DNA from: Paraburkholderia silvatlantica
GTDB lineage: Bacteria > Pseudomonadota > Gammaproteobacteria > Burkholderiales > Burkholderiaceae
Direction: 5' to 3'
Length of the DNA stretch: 64,000 nt
Assembly (NCBI RefSeq): GCF_003096715.1
Contig: NZ_QEOL01000003.1
Coordinates: 186,001-250,000 of the forward strand
Under the pieces are notes generated by a model. It saw only the letters and a program-made list of their open reading frames with translations. It made no database searches and was not told the DNA's origin. Shown piece by piece: positions 35,732-45,043 of this stretch; position 1 is the first letter of the stretch, and each line of letters opens with the position of its first letter. The position numbers were made by a program, and so were the translations under genes.

Positions 35732-36021
35732 CCATTTAGTTCACCTTGTTTGCTAACCGGTGCGCGAGCGCCGCGCAATCTTCATACCTGAAATCAAGGC
35801 CGGCTTTAGGCTTTATCGTTTCAGCGTTTTCAGCGTCAAACTTTCCTGTCGAAAATGTTTCGTAAGGAGTCTGACGCCGAGCATTCATACCTCGATGCTC
35901 TAATCCTCATGCCGTGTAGCCTCCGCATTCAGCTGGCATGAGCGCCACGATGCGAGCTGCATATCGCCTTCATCCGGCTTCACGGTGACCCCGACAATAC
36001 GAAACCAACCAGGAGCCGAAA
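35732..36021. other. Upstream region of the phosphoesterase gene
   Basis: About 290 bases, AT-richer than the genes around it. It must hold the promoter of the phosphoesterase gene, but no site stood out clearly. The AGGAGCC ribosome binding site for that gene is at about 36010-36016. Confidence 0.4.
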
Positions 36022-37692
36022 ATGCAATGGCGTCACGTCGCAGTTGGTTCGCTCACAGCCGCAGCATTCGCATCGACAGTTGCGTGGAGTGCTGGTGACG
36101 ATCACGACAAGAATCATCCGGAACACAATCACACTGCCACCCCGATCAAGCACCTGGTCGTGATCTATGGTGAGAACGTTTCGTTCGACCATTACTTCGC
36201 GACCTACCCGCACGCGACCAACCCCTCCGGCGAGCCCGCATTCAGGGCCCAACCCGGAACGCCCGAAGTGAACGGTCTGACGGGCATGCTGCTCACGAAG
36301 AACCCGAACTTCACGAATCCGGCCAATGGCACAGGCGCGGCCAATCCGTTCCGTCTGGATCGCACGCAGGCGGCCACGGCCGACCAGAACCACGCTTATA
36401 CGGCCGAGCAGCAGGCGTACGACGACGGCCGCGCCGACCTCTTCCCGTTGTACACGGGTAACGGCACGAGCGGCGGCGCCGGCGCGTTCGGCACGAAGGG
36501 CCAGGTGATGGGCTATTACGATGGCAACACCGTCACGGCGCTGTGGAACTACGCGCAGCACTTCGCGATGAGCGATAACGCCTATACGTCGACCTACGGT
36601 CCGTCGACGCCCGGCGCGCTCGAAGTGATCTCGGGTCAGACCAACGGCATGAAGGTTGTGCTCACAACGAAGAAGCCTTCGGCCGCCGGTTCGTACTATG
36701 TGAACGACGGGCAGAACGGCTTTACGATGATCAACGACGTCGATCCGGCCTACGATCTCTGTTCGAGCGCGACGGACACGGCGCAGATGACCGGCAAGAA
36801 CATCGGCGACCTGCTGAACGCGCGTAATGTCTCGTGGGGCGGCTTCATGGGCGGCTTCAACCTCGCGACGACGAACAGCAACGGCACGACCGGCTGCAAG
36901 CGCAGCACGCTCTCGCCGGTGGTCGGCGCGGCGACGGCCGACTATATTCCGCACCACAACTGGTTCCAGTACTACGCTTCGACCTCGAACCCGCAGCATC
37001 TGCGTCCGGGCTCGCTCGCCGCGATCGGGCACACCGTGGGCAGGAACGGGAACCCCGACCCGGCGAATCACCAGTACGATACCGACGACTTCTTCAATGC
37101 CGTGAAGGCGGGCAATTTCCCGTCGGTGAGCTTCCTGAAGGCTCCGGCCTACCAGGATGGCCACGCGGGCTACTCGGATCCGCTTGACGAACAGGCGTTC
37201 GTCACGAAGGTCGTGAACTTCCTGCAGCAGCAGAACGACTGGGAAGATACGGCCGTGATCGTGACATGGGATGACTCGGACGGCTGGTACGACCATGCGT
37301 ACGCGCAGCCCACCAGCGCTTCCTACGACAGCGTTGCCGACCAGTTGACCGCGGCCGGCATCTGCGGCACGGGTTCGGCGCCTGCCGGCTTGAACGGCAA
37401 GCCCGTGAACGGACGCTGCGGTCCGGGCACGCGCATTCCGTTCGTCGTGATCTCGCCGTGGGCGCGCGAGAACTACGTCGACCATACGCTGATCGACCAG
37501 TCTTCCGTGGTGCGCTTCATCGAAGACAACTGGCTTGACGGGCAGCGCATCGGCGGCGGTTCGTTCGACGCGACCGCGGGCAACCTGATGGGCATGTTCG
37601 ACTTCGACCGCCGCGGCCGCGGCCACGAAGACCGCAAGCTGTACCTCGACCCGACGACGGGCGTGGTGCTCGACAAGGCACCGAAGGCTTGA
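36022..37692 (+). CDS. Acid phosphatase AcpA/phospholipase C-like phosphoesterase
   Basis: A 556-residue exported enzyme of the alkaline-phosphatase-fold phosphoesterase family (as in Francisella AcpA and bacterial phospholipases C). A signal peptide (HVAVGSLTAAAFASTVAWSAG) leads into IKHLVVIYGENVSFDHYFATYP, which carries the metal-binding and nucleophile region. Further family motifs are MSDNAYTSTYGPSTPGALEVISG, HHNWFQYYAS, VIVTWDDSDGWYDH and RIPFVVISPWAR. It lacks the C-terminal repeats of Tat-exported hemolytic PLCs and has no RR motif, so it fits the acid phosphatase branch. Monocistronic between two terminators. Confidence 0.9.
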   Translation: MQWRHVAVGSLTAAAFASTVAWSAGDDHDKNHPEHNHTATPIKHLVVIYGENVSFDHYFATYPHATNPSGEPAFRAQPGTPEVNGLTGMLLTKNPNFTNPANGTGAANPFRLDRTQAATADQNHAYTAEQQAYDDGRADLFPLYTGNGTSGGAGAFGTKGQVMGYYDGNTVTALWNYAQHFAMSDNAYTSTYGPSTPGALEVISGQTNGMKVVLTTKKPSAAGSYYVNDGQNGFTMINDVDPAYDLCSSATDTAQMTGKNIGDLLNARNVSWGGFMGGFNLATTNSNGTTGCKRSTLSPVVGAATADYIPHHNWFQYYASTSNPQHLRPGSLAAIGHTVGRNGNPDPANHQYDTDDFFNAVKAGNFPSVSFLKAPAYQDGHAGYSDPLDEQAFVTKVVNFLQQQNDWEDTAVIVTWDDSDGWYDHAYAQPTSASYDSVADQLTAAGICGTGSAPAGLNGKPVNGRCGPGTRIPFVVISPWARENYVDHTLIDQSSVVRFIEDNWLDGQRIGGGSFDATAGNLMGMFDFDRRGRGHEDRKLYLDPTTGVVLDKAPKA

Positions 37693-37732
37693 CCGATCAG
37701 GATCGCTGATCGTTGTCGATGGGCCAAAAGAA

Positions 37733-37777
37733 GCGCGCCCCTGCCAGATTCGTCAAGCGGGGGCGCGCAGTGTTTTT
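37733..37777 (+). terminator. Terminator between convergent genes
   Basis: A 9-base perfect stem (GCGCGCCCC at 37733-37741 and GGGGCGCGC at 37760-37768) with an 18-base loop, followed by GTTTTT. It lies between the phosphoesterase gene and the convergent MHS transporter gene. A second hairpin, CGATCAG/CTGATCG, sits at 37694-37712. Confidence 0.7.
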
Positions 37778-37787
37778 CAGCAGTCGG

Positions 37788-39158
37788 TCACGCGGGGCGG
37801 GAAGCGTGACCGTGATCGCCTGTTCCGCGCGCGTCGTCGTATTCGCGCGAAATATCCTTGTTCGTGTAATCGCCCATGCGCCAGGCGGCGAGCAGACTGA
37901 TTACCGCGCACACCGCGATATAGATCGCAATGGCATAACCTGTGCGGTAGTACGCGAAGAGCGCCGTGGCGATCAACGGCGCCGGGCCGCCCGCAATCAC
38001 CGAAGCCAGCTGATAACCGAGTGAGGCGCCGCTGTAACGCAGCCGCCCCGTGAACGACTCGGCGATGAACGCCGCCTGCGGACCATAGAGCATGGCGTGC
38101 GGCACGAGCGAAAGCACCACGGCCGCGAAAATCCACGCCGGGTTTCTCGTATCCACCATCCCGAAGTAGATAAAGCCGAAAACGCCCACGGCGACTGCGC
38201 CGATCATGTACATGCGCTTGCGCCCAATCAGGTCGGACACGTGCCCAAAGAACGGAATGGTCACGAACTGCAGCACGGCGGCTGCCAGAACTGCGGTGAG
38301 CATGAGGTCGCGCGATACATGCAGCGTCTTCACGCCATACGTGAAGACGAAGGCCGTGTAGATGTAGAACGGCGCCTGTTCAGCCATGCGCGCCAACGCC
38401 GAGAGGAGAATGTCCTTGGGCTGGCGGCGAATGACTTCGACCATCGGCATTTTCTCGATCCTGTTCTCGGCGAGGAGCTTCGCGAAGATCGGCGTTTCAA
38501 GAATGCTCAGCCGGATATAGAGGCCGATCGCGACGAGCACGATGCTGAGCAGGAACGGCACCCGCCATCCCCACGTCATGAAGCTGTCCCCGGAGAACTG
38601 GCTGACGGCGAGCACCACGAGATTGGCGATGAAGAGTCCCGCCGGCACGCCGAATTGCGGCCAGGAAGCGACGAAGCCGCGATGCGAGTTGGTGCGCGCC
38701 CACTCCATCGACATCAGGACGGAGCCGCCCCATTCTCCGCCCACGCCCACGCCCTGAATGAAGCGCAGCACCGTGAGCAGAACGGCGCCCCAGATGCCAA
38801 TGGTTGCATAGGTAGGAACAAAGGCCACCGCAAAGGTGGCGACCCCCATGAGCAGCAGCGTGACGATCAGCGTGGCTTTGCGGCCGACACGGTCGCCGTA
38901 GTGGCCGAATATGGCTGCGCCCACTGGGCGGGCGACGAAGCCCACGGCATAGATCAGAAAGGCTTGCAGGGTGCCAACGAGCGGATCGGATTCAGGGAAA
39001 TACAGTTTCGCGAAGATAAGCCCGGTGACAATACTGTAGAGGAAAAAGTCGTACCATTCGATCGTCGTGCCGATGGTGCTGGCAATCACCGCGCGGCGCA
39101 ACTGGCGATGGGCGTCTTCTTCCGAAAGGAGCGTGGCTCCCGGTTGATCGGCATTCAT
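37788..39158 (-). CDS. MHS-family MFS transporter
   Basis: A 456-residue major facilitator of the metabolite:H+ symporter type (KgtP, ProP, ShiA relatives). Twelve helices are expected. Signature segments are IASTIGTTIEWYDFFLYSIVTGLIF in helix 1, GHYGDRVGRKATL (motif A) and the family-typical RFIQGVGVGGEWGGSVLMSMEW. After the midpoint, GHVSDLIGRKRMYMIG repeats motif A. The start at 39158 (MNADQPGATLL) was chosen because upstream in-frame codons look non-coding. Substrate probably an organic acid or osmolyte; not determinable from the sequence. Confidence 0.9.
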   Translation of the reverse strand: MNADQPGATLLSEEDAHRQLRRAVIASTIGTTIEWYDFFLYSIVTGLIFAKLYFPESDPLVGTLQAFLIYAVGFVARPVGAAIFGHYGDRVGRKATLIVTLLLMGVATFAVAFVPTYATIGIWGAVLLTVLRFIQGVGVGGEWGGSVLMSMEWARTNSHRGFVASWPQFGVPAGLFIANLVVLAVSQFSGDSFMTWGWRVPFLLSIVLVAIGLYIRLSILETPIFAKLLAENRIEKMPMVEVIRRQPKDILLSALARMAEQAPFYIYTAFVFTYGVKTLHVSRDLMLTAVLAAAVLQFVTIPFFGHVSDLIGRKRMYMIGAVAVGVFGFIYFGMVDTRNPAWIFAAVVLSLVPHAMLYGPQAAFIAESFTGRLRYSGASLGYQLASVIAGGPAPLIATALFAYYRTGYAIAIYIAVCAVISLLAAWRMGDYTNKDISREYDDARGTGDHGHASRPA

Positions 39159-39319
39159 TTCGCACCCCCAAGGCAAGGGCGATATGGCCAATGCAGAACG
39201 CATGGCCAGGGCTCCCGGTGGTGCGCAAAAAACGTGCCCCCATCTGCCGGAATGCTGGCTTCGCCGCGATTTGCGCACGTTCGAAACGCAAGCATGCAAT
39301 CGGCCGAAGCGGCGCGGCT

Positions 39320-39341
39320 GAACCGCGGTTGAACCGCGGTT
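39320..39341. repeat. Tandem repeat of an 11-base palindromic unit
   Basis: Two exact copies of GAACCGCGGTT side by side, each containing the perfect palindrome AACCGCGGTT. They sit 5 bases past the end of the ABC exporter gene (which lies on the other strand) and may work as its terminator or be a slippage product. Confidence 0.6.
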
Positions 39342-39346
39342 GAACG

Positions 39347-41128
39347 TTACGCGGCAGTATTCGCGTGCTGCGCGCCGAACTGCAGCGCCGCGAGCTGCGC
39401 ATAAAGCGGTGAACTCTGCAACAGGTCCGCATGCCGGCCTTGCGCCACGATGCGGCCTTGCTCCATGACGATGATGCGGTCGGCTTGCTGCACGGTGGCG
39501 AGACGATGCGCGATGACGAGCGTCGTGCGGTTTTGCGCAGCGTTGTCGAGCGCCGTTTGCACGAGGCGTTCGCTCGCGGCGTCGAGCGCGCTGGTGGCTT
39601 CGTCGAGCAGCAGAATGGGCGGGTTCTTGAGAATTGCGCGCGCGATGGCAATGCGCTGCCGCTGCCCGCCTGAAAGGCGCACGCCGCGCTCGCCGAGAAA
39701 CGTGTCGTAGCCTTGCGGCAGCTCCTCGATAAAGCCGGCCGCCGCCGCCATGGCGGCGGCGCGCCGGACGGCTTCGAGCGTGGCGTCGGGCGAGCCGTAG
39801 CGGATGTTGTCGAGCACGCTGCCCGAAAAGATCACGGACTCCTGCAGCACGACGCCGATCGCCTGGCGCAACGCGGCGAGCGACACCTGTCGCGTCGGGA
39901 CGCCGTTGATGCTGAGGCCGCCCGATTGCGGATCGTAAAAGCGCAGCAGCAATTGAAAGAGCGTGGTCTTGCCCGCGCCCGACGGACCGACCAGCGCGAC
40001 ATGCTCGCCCGGGCGCACGTCGAGCGAGAACGCGTCGAGCGCGGCAATGCCGGGGCGCGAAGGGTAGGAGAAGCCGACGTTGTCGAAGCGGATGCCCGCG
40101 CCATGCGCGGGCAGCGGCACGGTGGCGGCCGCCTGCGCCACGGGCGAGCGCGCGGCGAGCAGTTGCAGCAGCCGTTCAGTGGCGCCCGCGGCCCGTTGCA
40201 GATCGCCCCATACTTCGGCAACGGCGCCCACGGCGCCGGCCGTGAACACCGCGTAGAGAATGAACTGGGAGAGCTGGCCGGCGCTCATCTGGCCGGCCAG
40301 GACCGCCTGTGCGCCGAGCCAGAGCACGAACACGATGGCGGCGAACACGAACACGATCACCACGGCCGTCAACCCGGCGCGCGCCCGAATGCGCTTGAGC
40401 GCCGTTTCAAAGGCCATCTCCACGGCGCCGCCAAAGCGCTTTGCCTCGAACGATTCCTGGGCGTACGACTGCACGGTGGGCATGGCGTTGAGCACTTCGC
40501 CCGCCAGGGCGCTTGCACTCGCCACCTTGTCCTGGCTCGCGCGCGAAAGCCGCCGCACGCGCCGCCCGAAGATGACGATAGGTGCGACCACAACGACCAG
40601 TGTCGCGATGATGTAGCCGGACAGCACGGGACTCGTCGCGACGAGCATCGCCACGCCGCCGACCGTGAGGAGCAGGTTGCGCAGGCCCAGCGAGAGGCTG
40701 GTGCCCACCACGGTCTGGATCAGGGTCGTGTCGGTGGTGAGACGCGAGAGCACTTCGCCCGTTTGTGTGGTCTCGAAGAACTGCGGGCTCATGCGTATCA
40801 CGTGGTCGTACACGGCGCGCCGCAAGTCGGCCGTCACCCGCTCGCCCAGCCACGAGACCCAGTAGAAGCGCAGCGCCGTTGCCGCGGCGAGGATCAGCGA
40901 AACCACGAAGAGCGCGACGAAATAGCGGTCGATATGGGTGCGATCCCCGCTGGCGAAGCCACGGTCGATCAGGTATTTGAACGCCACCGGGAGCGCTAGC
41001 GTCGCACCCGCCGAGGTCAGGAGCGCGAGGAAGGCGAGCGCCCAGCGCCCCGCATAGGGGCGCAGGAAGGGCAAAAGCGCGAAGAGGGGCGCGACGCGCG
41101 AAGGGCGGCGGGCGGCGGCATCTGGCAT
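39347..41128 (-). CDS. ABC exporter (MsbA/BmrA type, fused membrane and ATPase domains)
   Basis: A 593-residue half transporter. The N-terminal about 320 residues form six membrane helices (from LLPFLRPYAGRWALAFLALLTSAGATLALP). The C-terminal ATPase has Walker A GPSGAGKTTLFQLLLRF, signature LSGGQRQRIAIARAI, and Walker B ILLLDEATSALDAASE with the H-loop IAHRL. It works as a homodimer, possibly exporting lipid or hydrophobic compounds; the sequence does not fix the substrate. The start at 41128 (MPDAAARRP) has GGAAG just upstream. Monocistronic, about 75 bases after the small membrane protein gene on the same strand. Confidence 0.9.
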   Translation of the reverse strand: MPDAAARRPSRVAPLFALLPFLRPYAGRWALAFLALLTSAGATLALPVAFKYLIDRGFASGDRTHIDRYFVALFVVSLILAAATALRFYWVSWLGERVTADLRRAVYDHVIRMSPQFFETTQTGEVLSRLTTDTTLIQTVVGTSLSLGLRNLLLTVGGVAMLVATSPVLSGYIIATLVVVVAPIVIFGRRVRRLSRASQDKVASASALAGEVLNAMPTVQSYAQESFEAKRFGGAVEMAFETALKRIRARAGLTAVVIVFVFAAIVFVLWLGAQAVLAGQMSAGQLSQFILYAVFTAGAVGAVAEVWGDLQRAAGATERLLQLLAARSPVAQAAATVPLPAHGAGIRFDNVGFSYPSRPGIAALDAFSLDVRPGEHVALVGPSGAGKTTLFQLLLRFYDPQSGGLSINGVPTRQVSLAALRQAIGVVLQESVIFSGSVLDNIRYGSPDATLEAVRRAAAMAAAAGFIEELPQGYDTFLGERGVRLSGGQRQRIAIARAILKNPPILLLDEATSALDAASERLVQTALDNAAQNRTTLVIAHRLATVQQADRIIVMEQGRIVAQGRHADLLQSSPLYAQLAALQFGAQHANTAA

Positions 41129-41201
41129 GGAGCTTCCTGGCGGATCGACAATGAAGGGATTGTGCCAGCGCGTGGCAGGGCCAGGCTGGCCGTGGGCTGG
41201 C

Positions 41202-41504
41202 TTACTGCGCGCCCGGCGTGGCGCCATTGCGCAGGTGCTCGCGCTCTTGCGGCGTCATGTGCTGCCACTGTTGCCACTGGTGCCAGTGCATGCGTCGGCG
41301 GCAGCCGCCATGCCCGCGGAATCCGCCGAACAGGATCCGGCAGAGCACCAGCAGGCCGATCGCGCGCGGATAGTCGATGGCATGCGCGTTGGCCACGATC
41401 GCCGGCGCGATCCAGTTCCACAGGCCCATGACGATCCCGCCCAGTACAGCGATGACCGCAACCATCAACAGCGCCTTGGCGAATATTTTGCGGCGAAGCT
41501 TCAT
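41202..41504 (-). CDS. Small membrane protein next to an ECF sigma factor
   Basis: A 100-residue protein with two membrane helices (IFAKALLMVAVIAVLGGIVM, then PRAIGLLVLCRILFGGF) and a C-terminal tail rich in His, Trp, Gln (MHWHQWQQWQHMTPQEREHLR). Start at 41504 with AAGGAG eight bases upstream. It begins 17 bases after the sigma factor stop and is clearly co-transcribed. The position is that of an anti-sigma factor, and the MTPxERExLR motif also appears in several small proteins paired with ECF sigma factors, but it is shorter than classical anti-sigma proteins and has no zinc motif; the role is inferred. Confidence 0.75.
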   Translation of the reverse strand: MKLRRKIFAKALLMVAVIAVLGGIVMGLWNWIAPAIVANAHAIDYPRAIGLLVLCRILFGGFRGHGGCRRRMHWHQWQQWQHMTPQEREHLRNGATPGAQ

Positions 41505-41521
41505 TCCATTTCTCCTTCGGT

Positions 41522-42091
41522 TCAAATTTCGAGGTCGTCCCATGACGCGCGCAAACGTTCGCGCAGATGCAGCACCGCATAACGTTTGCGCGCCAGCAGC
41601 GTGTTCACGCCAACCCCGTTCGCGGCTGCCAGTTCCTTGAAACTGCGCCCGTCCAGTTCGTGTGCGATGAACACCTCGCGCTGGCTGGCGGGCAATTCGT
41701 CGAGCGCGGCGCGCAGTGCGTCGAGCATCGCTGCGCGCTCGTAAGCGGCCTCGGGGCCGGCGTCGGGCGAGGGCAGCGCGAGGTCGAGGCGGTACTCGCT
41801 TTCGTCGTCTTGCGGTTCCACGAGCGGCACTTCCCTGCGCTTGCGAAACCGGTCGACGATGCGGTTTCGCGCCACGCGAAAGAGCCACGCGCCAACCTGC
41901 TCGATGGGCTCCGGCAGCCGCCACGCTTGAACCAGTTCCTCGAATACGTCCTGAAGAATGTCCTCGGCCTCGTCGTGGTCGATCACGCGGCGGCGGATGA
42001 AGTTGCGCAGCCGCGGGCGCTCGCGCGCGACCGTGTCGGCGATTTCGCGCTCCTGCGTACTCAGCGGGCTGGGGGTGGGCGGCGGTTCCAT
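41522..42091 (-). CDS. ECF-family RNA polymerase sigma factor
   Basis: A 189-residue sigma factor with region 2 (LRNFIRRRVIDHDEAEDILQDVFEELVQAW, with VGAWLFRVARNRIVDRFRKRR for -10 recognition) and region 4 (ALDELPASQREVFIAHELDGRSFKEL, then HTH GVGVNTLLARKRYAVLHLRERL). The start at 42091 (MEPPPTPSP) is a better domain boundary than 42202. It is followed by the small membrane protein gene. Possibly autoregulated from the 176-base intergenic region shared with the PilZ gene. Its regulon is unknown. Confidence 0.93.
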   Translation of the reverse strand: MEPPPTPSPLSTQEREIADTVARERPRLRNFIRRRVIDHDEAEDILQDVFEELVQAWRLPEPIEQVGAWLFRVARNRIVDRFRKRREVPLVEPQDDESEYRLDLALPSPDAGPEAAYERAAMLDALRAALDELPASQREVFIAHELDGRSFKELAAANGVGVNTLLARKRYAVLHLRERLRASWDDLEI

Positions 42092-42267
42092 ACCCGTGTA
42101 GACGATCCGGAAAGAGAAATATTGTGACGCGTAGTCGCCGGTTTTATGTGGCATGAATATTTCGTCGAACAAGGACCGAGACAACCGCATATTTATTGAC
42201 ATCGGTCACTATATTTCGGTCACAATGCAGCATCGAACAAGACCAACACATTCACACGCTATCGGTC

Positions 42268-43218
42268 ATGCACCTTCACGAGCCTGGCAGCGGTAACGCG
42301 TCGAAAACTCTGGAACGCCTCGCCGACCCTGGGCAGTTGCCCCTCGAAACGCCGCTGCCATTGGCGGTGTTTCACCACGACGGAACGATGCTGCTGCCGC
42401 AAGGCGGGGTGCTGAACAGCGAGCAGCGCGAGTTCCTCTTCGCGCACTTCCAGCCTTATCGCAACACGGCAGAGGAGGCGAGTCTGGCGGGCACGCAGGA
42501 CGGCCTCGCCGATCGTGGCGATCGGAGCGATCGGGGCAAAGCGCTGTTGAAGCTGGACGACATGAATCTCGCCATTGGCGCGCTGCTGGGCATACGCAGC
42601 CAGGCGGGCACGGGGCGCGAAATGCTGCCGTGCCGGCTGATCGGCTTCCGGCCGGGCGGCGCGATGTTCGTCACACCGCCCGCTGCGAGCAAGCCCGCGT
42701 GGGAGCCGTTCCAGGGCGAACAGGTCGAGATCGTTGCGATCGCAACACAAGCCGTGTTCTGGCTCGTCTGCACCGTCGAGGCGGTCTGCACGCATCCGTT
42801 CCGCTATCTCGTGCTCTCCGAACCCGGCACGATTCGCCGGCTGCGCGAACGCCGGGCCGTGCGCGTGCGCACGCAACTCGCGGTGCGCTATGGCGTGGAC
42901 TTGACGGGATCGCAACTGGACCGGCTCGGTATTGGCTGCGATATCAGCGTGCTGGGGATGTCGCTCGCCGCCGGTCGCAAGATCGGCGAGGTCGGCGAGC
43001 GCATTTGCGTGGTGTTTCCCATCGAAGCGGGCAACGTGGGGGCGACGTTCCAGGCCGTCGCCGTGATTCGCAATCTGCGCGCCGATACTCCACAGGCAGG
43101 ACTCACCTTGCACGGACTGGAATTCGACCCGCTTTCTCCCGAGAGCCAGGTCGCCCTCAAGACGTTCGTGTTCGATCGGCAGGACGCCGTGTCTTACTGG
43201 GCTGGCATGCCGACCTGA
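42268..43218 (+). CDS. YcgR-like PilZ domain protein (c-di-GMP receptor)
   Basis: A 316-residue cytoplasmic protein. The C-terminal PilZ domain binds cyclic di-GMP through RERRAVRVRT (RxxxR) and CDISVLGMSLA (D/NxSxxG), both present. The N-terminal YcgR-type domain (about 100-200) includes GFRPGGAMFVTPPAA. Residues 1-95 are extra, with an acidic Arg-rich linker (GLADRGDRSDRGKALL). In flagellated bacteria such proteins act as a brake on flagellar motors, but some have other targets. ATG at 42268 precedes the conserved part; the alternative at 42196 would be longer. Confidence 0.85.
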   Translation: MHLHEPGSGNASKTLERLADPGQLPLETPLPLAVFHHDGTMLLPQGGVLNSEQREFLFAHFQPYRNTAEEASLAGTQDGLADRGDRSDRGKALLKLDDMNLAIGALLGIRSQAGTGREMLPCRLIGFRPGGAMFVTPPAASKPAWEPFQGEQVEIVAIATQAVFWLVCTVEAVCTHPFRYLVLSEPGTIRRLRERRAVRVRTQLAVRYGVDLTGSQLDRLGIGCDISVLGMSLAAGRKIGEVGERICVVFPIEAGNVGATFQAVAVIRNLRADTPQAGLTLHGLEFDPLSPESQVALKTFVFDRQDAVSYWAGMPT

Positions 43219-43250
43219 ACACGTACTACGCGTGTGATGCCTGATTGCGG

Positions 43251-44000
43251 TTAATTCCGCCGACTGCGCTTTGCCGCCACTGGGCTTTTCCTTGCGGCCG
43301 CCGCCGCGGCCGTGGTTTTCGCGGCGGCTTTGCTGGTCGATGCAGCGGGCGCAGCGGCGAGTGTGTAACCCTGTGCTTTCACTGTCATGTGTTCGGCGAT
43401 CAATTCGGTCTGAAACCGGTTGACCGTATCGGGGTCCGTAAAGATCGTCTGCGTGTTGTTTTGCGCCAGGTAGCCCGGGCCTCCCGGCGTGCCCTTGATG
43501 ACGAACGTGCCCTCGCCGGCTGCGGACCAGTTCACCGATCCCTCGCCGCCCACCTTTCCGTCGGCCACGAATCCCTTCGTATGACTGATTTGATGGGTCG
43601 CCGATTCGCCGATCGCAAAGAACGTGTTGAATCTGGCCGGGTTCTGCGCGATATCGGACTCGAGCAGTTTCTTTTCATGCACGCCGCCTGCCTGGCTTTT
43701 GTCGAGCGTGATCATCATGGTGATGGACGGGTCGAGTGCCTGCTGCATGAGGATTTCGTTGAGCTCTTCGTCGTCGAATCCGAACATGTTCATGTAAAGC
43801 GAAACGCTGGCACGGGAAAGGACGTACTTCAGGATGTCGTGAACGTCGTCGCGCCCCACGTAGAAGAGATGGAAGTCCTTGCTCGCCGTGCTCGAGTAGC
43901 TTTTCTCGCGGGTATACTGCTGCAGTTCGAGCAGATCGAAGGTCTGCAGGGTTTGCGTGACATCGGATATGACGTTGCTCGCACTCACGTTCTCTGCCAT
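43251..44000 (-). CDS. Phospholipase D-like single-HKD protein
   Basis: A 249-residue protein with one HxK motif followed by GxxN, HTKGFVADGKVGGEGSVNWS, the single HKD half-site of PLD-like nucleases and phosphohydrolases. Residues about 55-90 (VGRDDVHDILKYVLSRASVSLYM) form the preceding strand and helix. The C-terminus is Ala/Ser/Lys-rich (KAAAKTTAAAAAARK) and basic, suggesting nucleic acid or membrane binding. No signal peptide is evident. Start at 44000 (MAENVSASN), 20 bases after the cytochrome stop on the same strand, so it is probably the fourth gene of the molybdenum-hydroxylase operon. Confidence 0.75.
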   Translation of the reverse strand: MAENVSASNVISDVTQTLQTFDLLELQQYTREKSYSSTASKDFHLFYVGRDDVHDILKYVLSRASVSLYMNMFGFDDEELNEILMQQALDPSITMMITLDKSQAGGVHEKKLLESDIAQNPARFNTFFAIGESATHQISHTKGFVADGKVGGEGSVNWSAAGEGTFVIKGTPGGPGYLAQNNTQTIFTDPDTVNRFQTELIAEHMTVKAQGYTLAAAPAASTSKAAAKTTAAAAAARKSPVAAKRSRRN

Positions 44001-44020
44001 TTCAGGTTTCCTCGTTTGGG

Positions 44021-45043
44021 TCAGTGCAATGGCCGGGTATTCGAACCCGAAGGCATGGGCGTGAACGTGCAATTCGGATCCTTGTGAGCCGGATCTTTGC
44101 AGCATGCCAGCAAGGCAGCGACCGACGCGACGTTTGCCTTGTCCCATTGCTCGTTGCTCATCGCGTTGTCGGTCGGCATCCAGTGGTTCAGTGGATAACT
44201 GTTGGCAAGCGGGTCGTTTCCCGGCGCTTTCAGCTTGCCTACCGAAAGCCCGAGATAAACCGTACAGCTCTGCTCGCTGCCAATGCGGTGGCAGCCGATG
44301 CAGGTATTGCCCGGTGTGCTCATCGTCATGAGGTGATACGACAGGAAAGCCTGCCCGATGCTCGAATACTTCCCCCATGGGTCCGTGGGCACCTTGTCCC
44401 ACACTTGCCCGATATACGGGCTGAAGATGAAGGGTCCCGCGTCGTGGCATTGGAGGCATGTGGGCTTTTCGGAGGCGACCGCTGCGGGTGTTTCCCAGAA
44501 TTCGACTGCGGAGGGTTGTCCGGAAGGCGGCTTTCTCTCGTTCGGCGGCGGCACACGTGTCGCGACGAATCCACTGCTCGTCGGCACGTCAGCCAGCGAT
44601 TTCGGTAATGGCGGCGGCTTCGACGCGAACCAGCAGGTTTTGCCGTTACCCGAGTGATGCATGACGACAACTACGCCGTCGTAGCGCGGGTCTTTATCGG
44701 GGCGCAGCACTTCGCGACGGCAGTACGCGGAGATTTGCGTGTTGCCGCGCGATAGATTCAGAATTTTCGAAAACGGTATGCATTGGCCTTTTGCTTCTGA
44801 AGCGGGGCTCAGCAATGAGGGTTTGTCGCATCGCGTAGGGGACGCATTCGGCCCGGGCGGTCTCCCATCGATCGTAATGGGAATATCGGTTCCGTCATTG
44901 CAGTTGAATGGCGGGATTGCGCCTATTTCTCTCACGCATTGATCGGCGTATTCGAGCAAGGTCTGCTCGTGTGTAAAGGCAACAAGCGGCACGGCGAAGA
45001 GGAAGCACAGAGCGAACAGGCGGGCGCGGACAAACATGGTCAT
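44021..45043 (-). CDS. Diheme cytochrome c of a molybdenum hydroxylase
   Basis: A 340-residue exported protein with a signal peptide (LFALCFLFAVPLVAF) and two CxxCH heme sites, CLQCH and CIGCH. In the region between them, the axial Met is not obvious. Additional cysteines near the C-terminus (CCKDPAHKDPNC) may form disulfides. The ATG overlaps the 2Fe-2S subunit stop (ATGA), so it is coupled to it. Its role is probably to carry electrons from the molybdenum hydroxylase to the respiratory chain in the periplasm, replacing the FAD subunit found in cytoplasmic relatives. Confidence 0.82.
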   Translation of the reverse strand: MTMFVRARLFALCFLFAVPLVAFTHEQTLLEYADQCVREIGAIPPFNCNDGTDIPITIDGRPPGPNASPTRCDKPSLLSPASEAKGQCIPFSKILNLSRGNTQISAYCRREVLRPDKDPRYDGVVVVMHHSGNGKTCWFASKPPPLPKSLADVPTSSGFVATRVPPPNERKPPSGQPSAVEFWETPAAVASEKPTCLQCHDAGPFIFSPYIGQVWDKVPTDPWGKYSSIGQAFLSYHLMTMSTPGNTCIGCHRIGSEQSCTVYLGLSVGKLKAPGNDPLANSYPLNHWMPTDNAMSNEQWDKANVASVAALLACCKDPAHKDPNCTFTPMPSGSNTRPLH

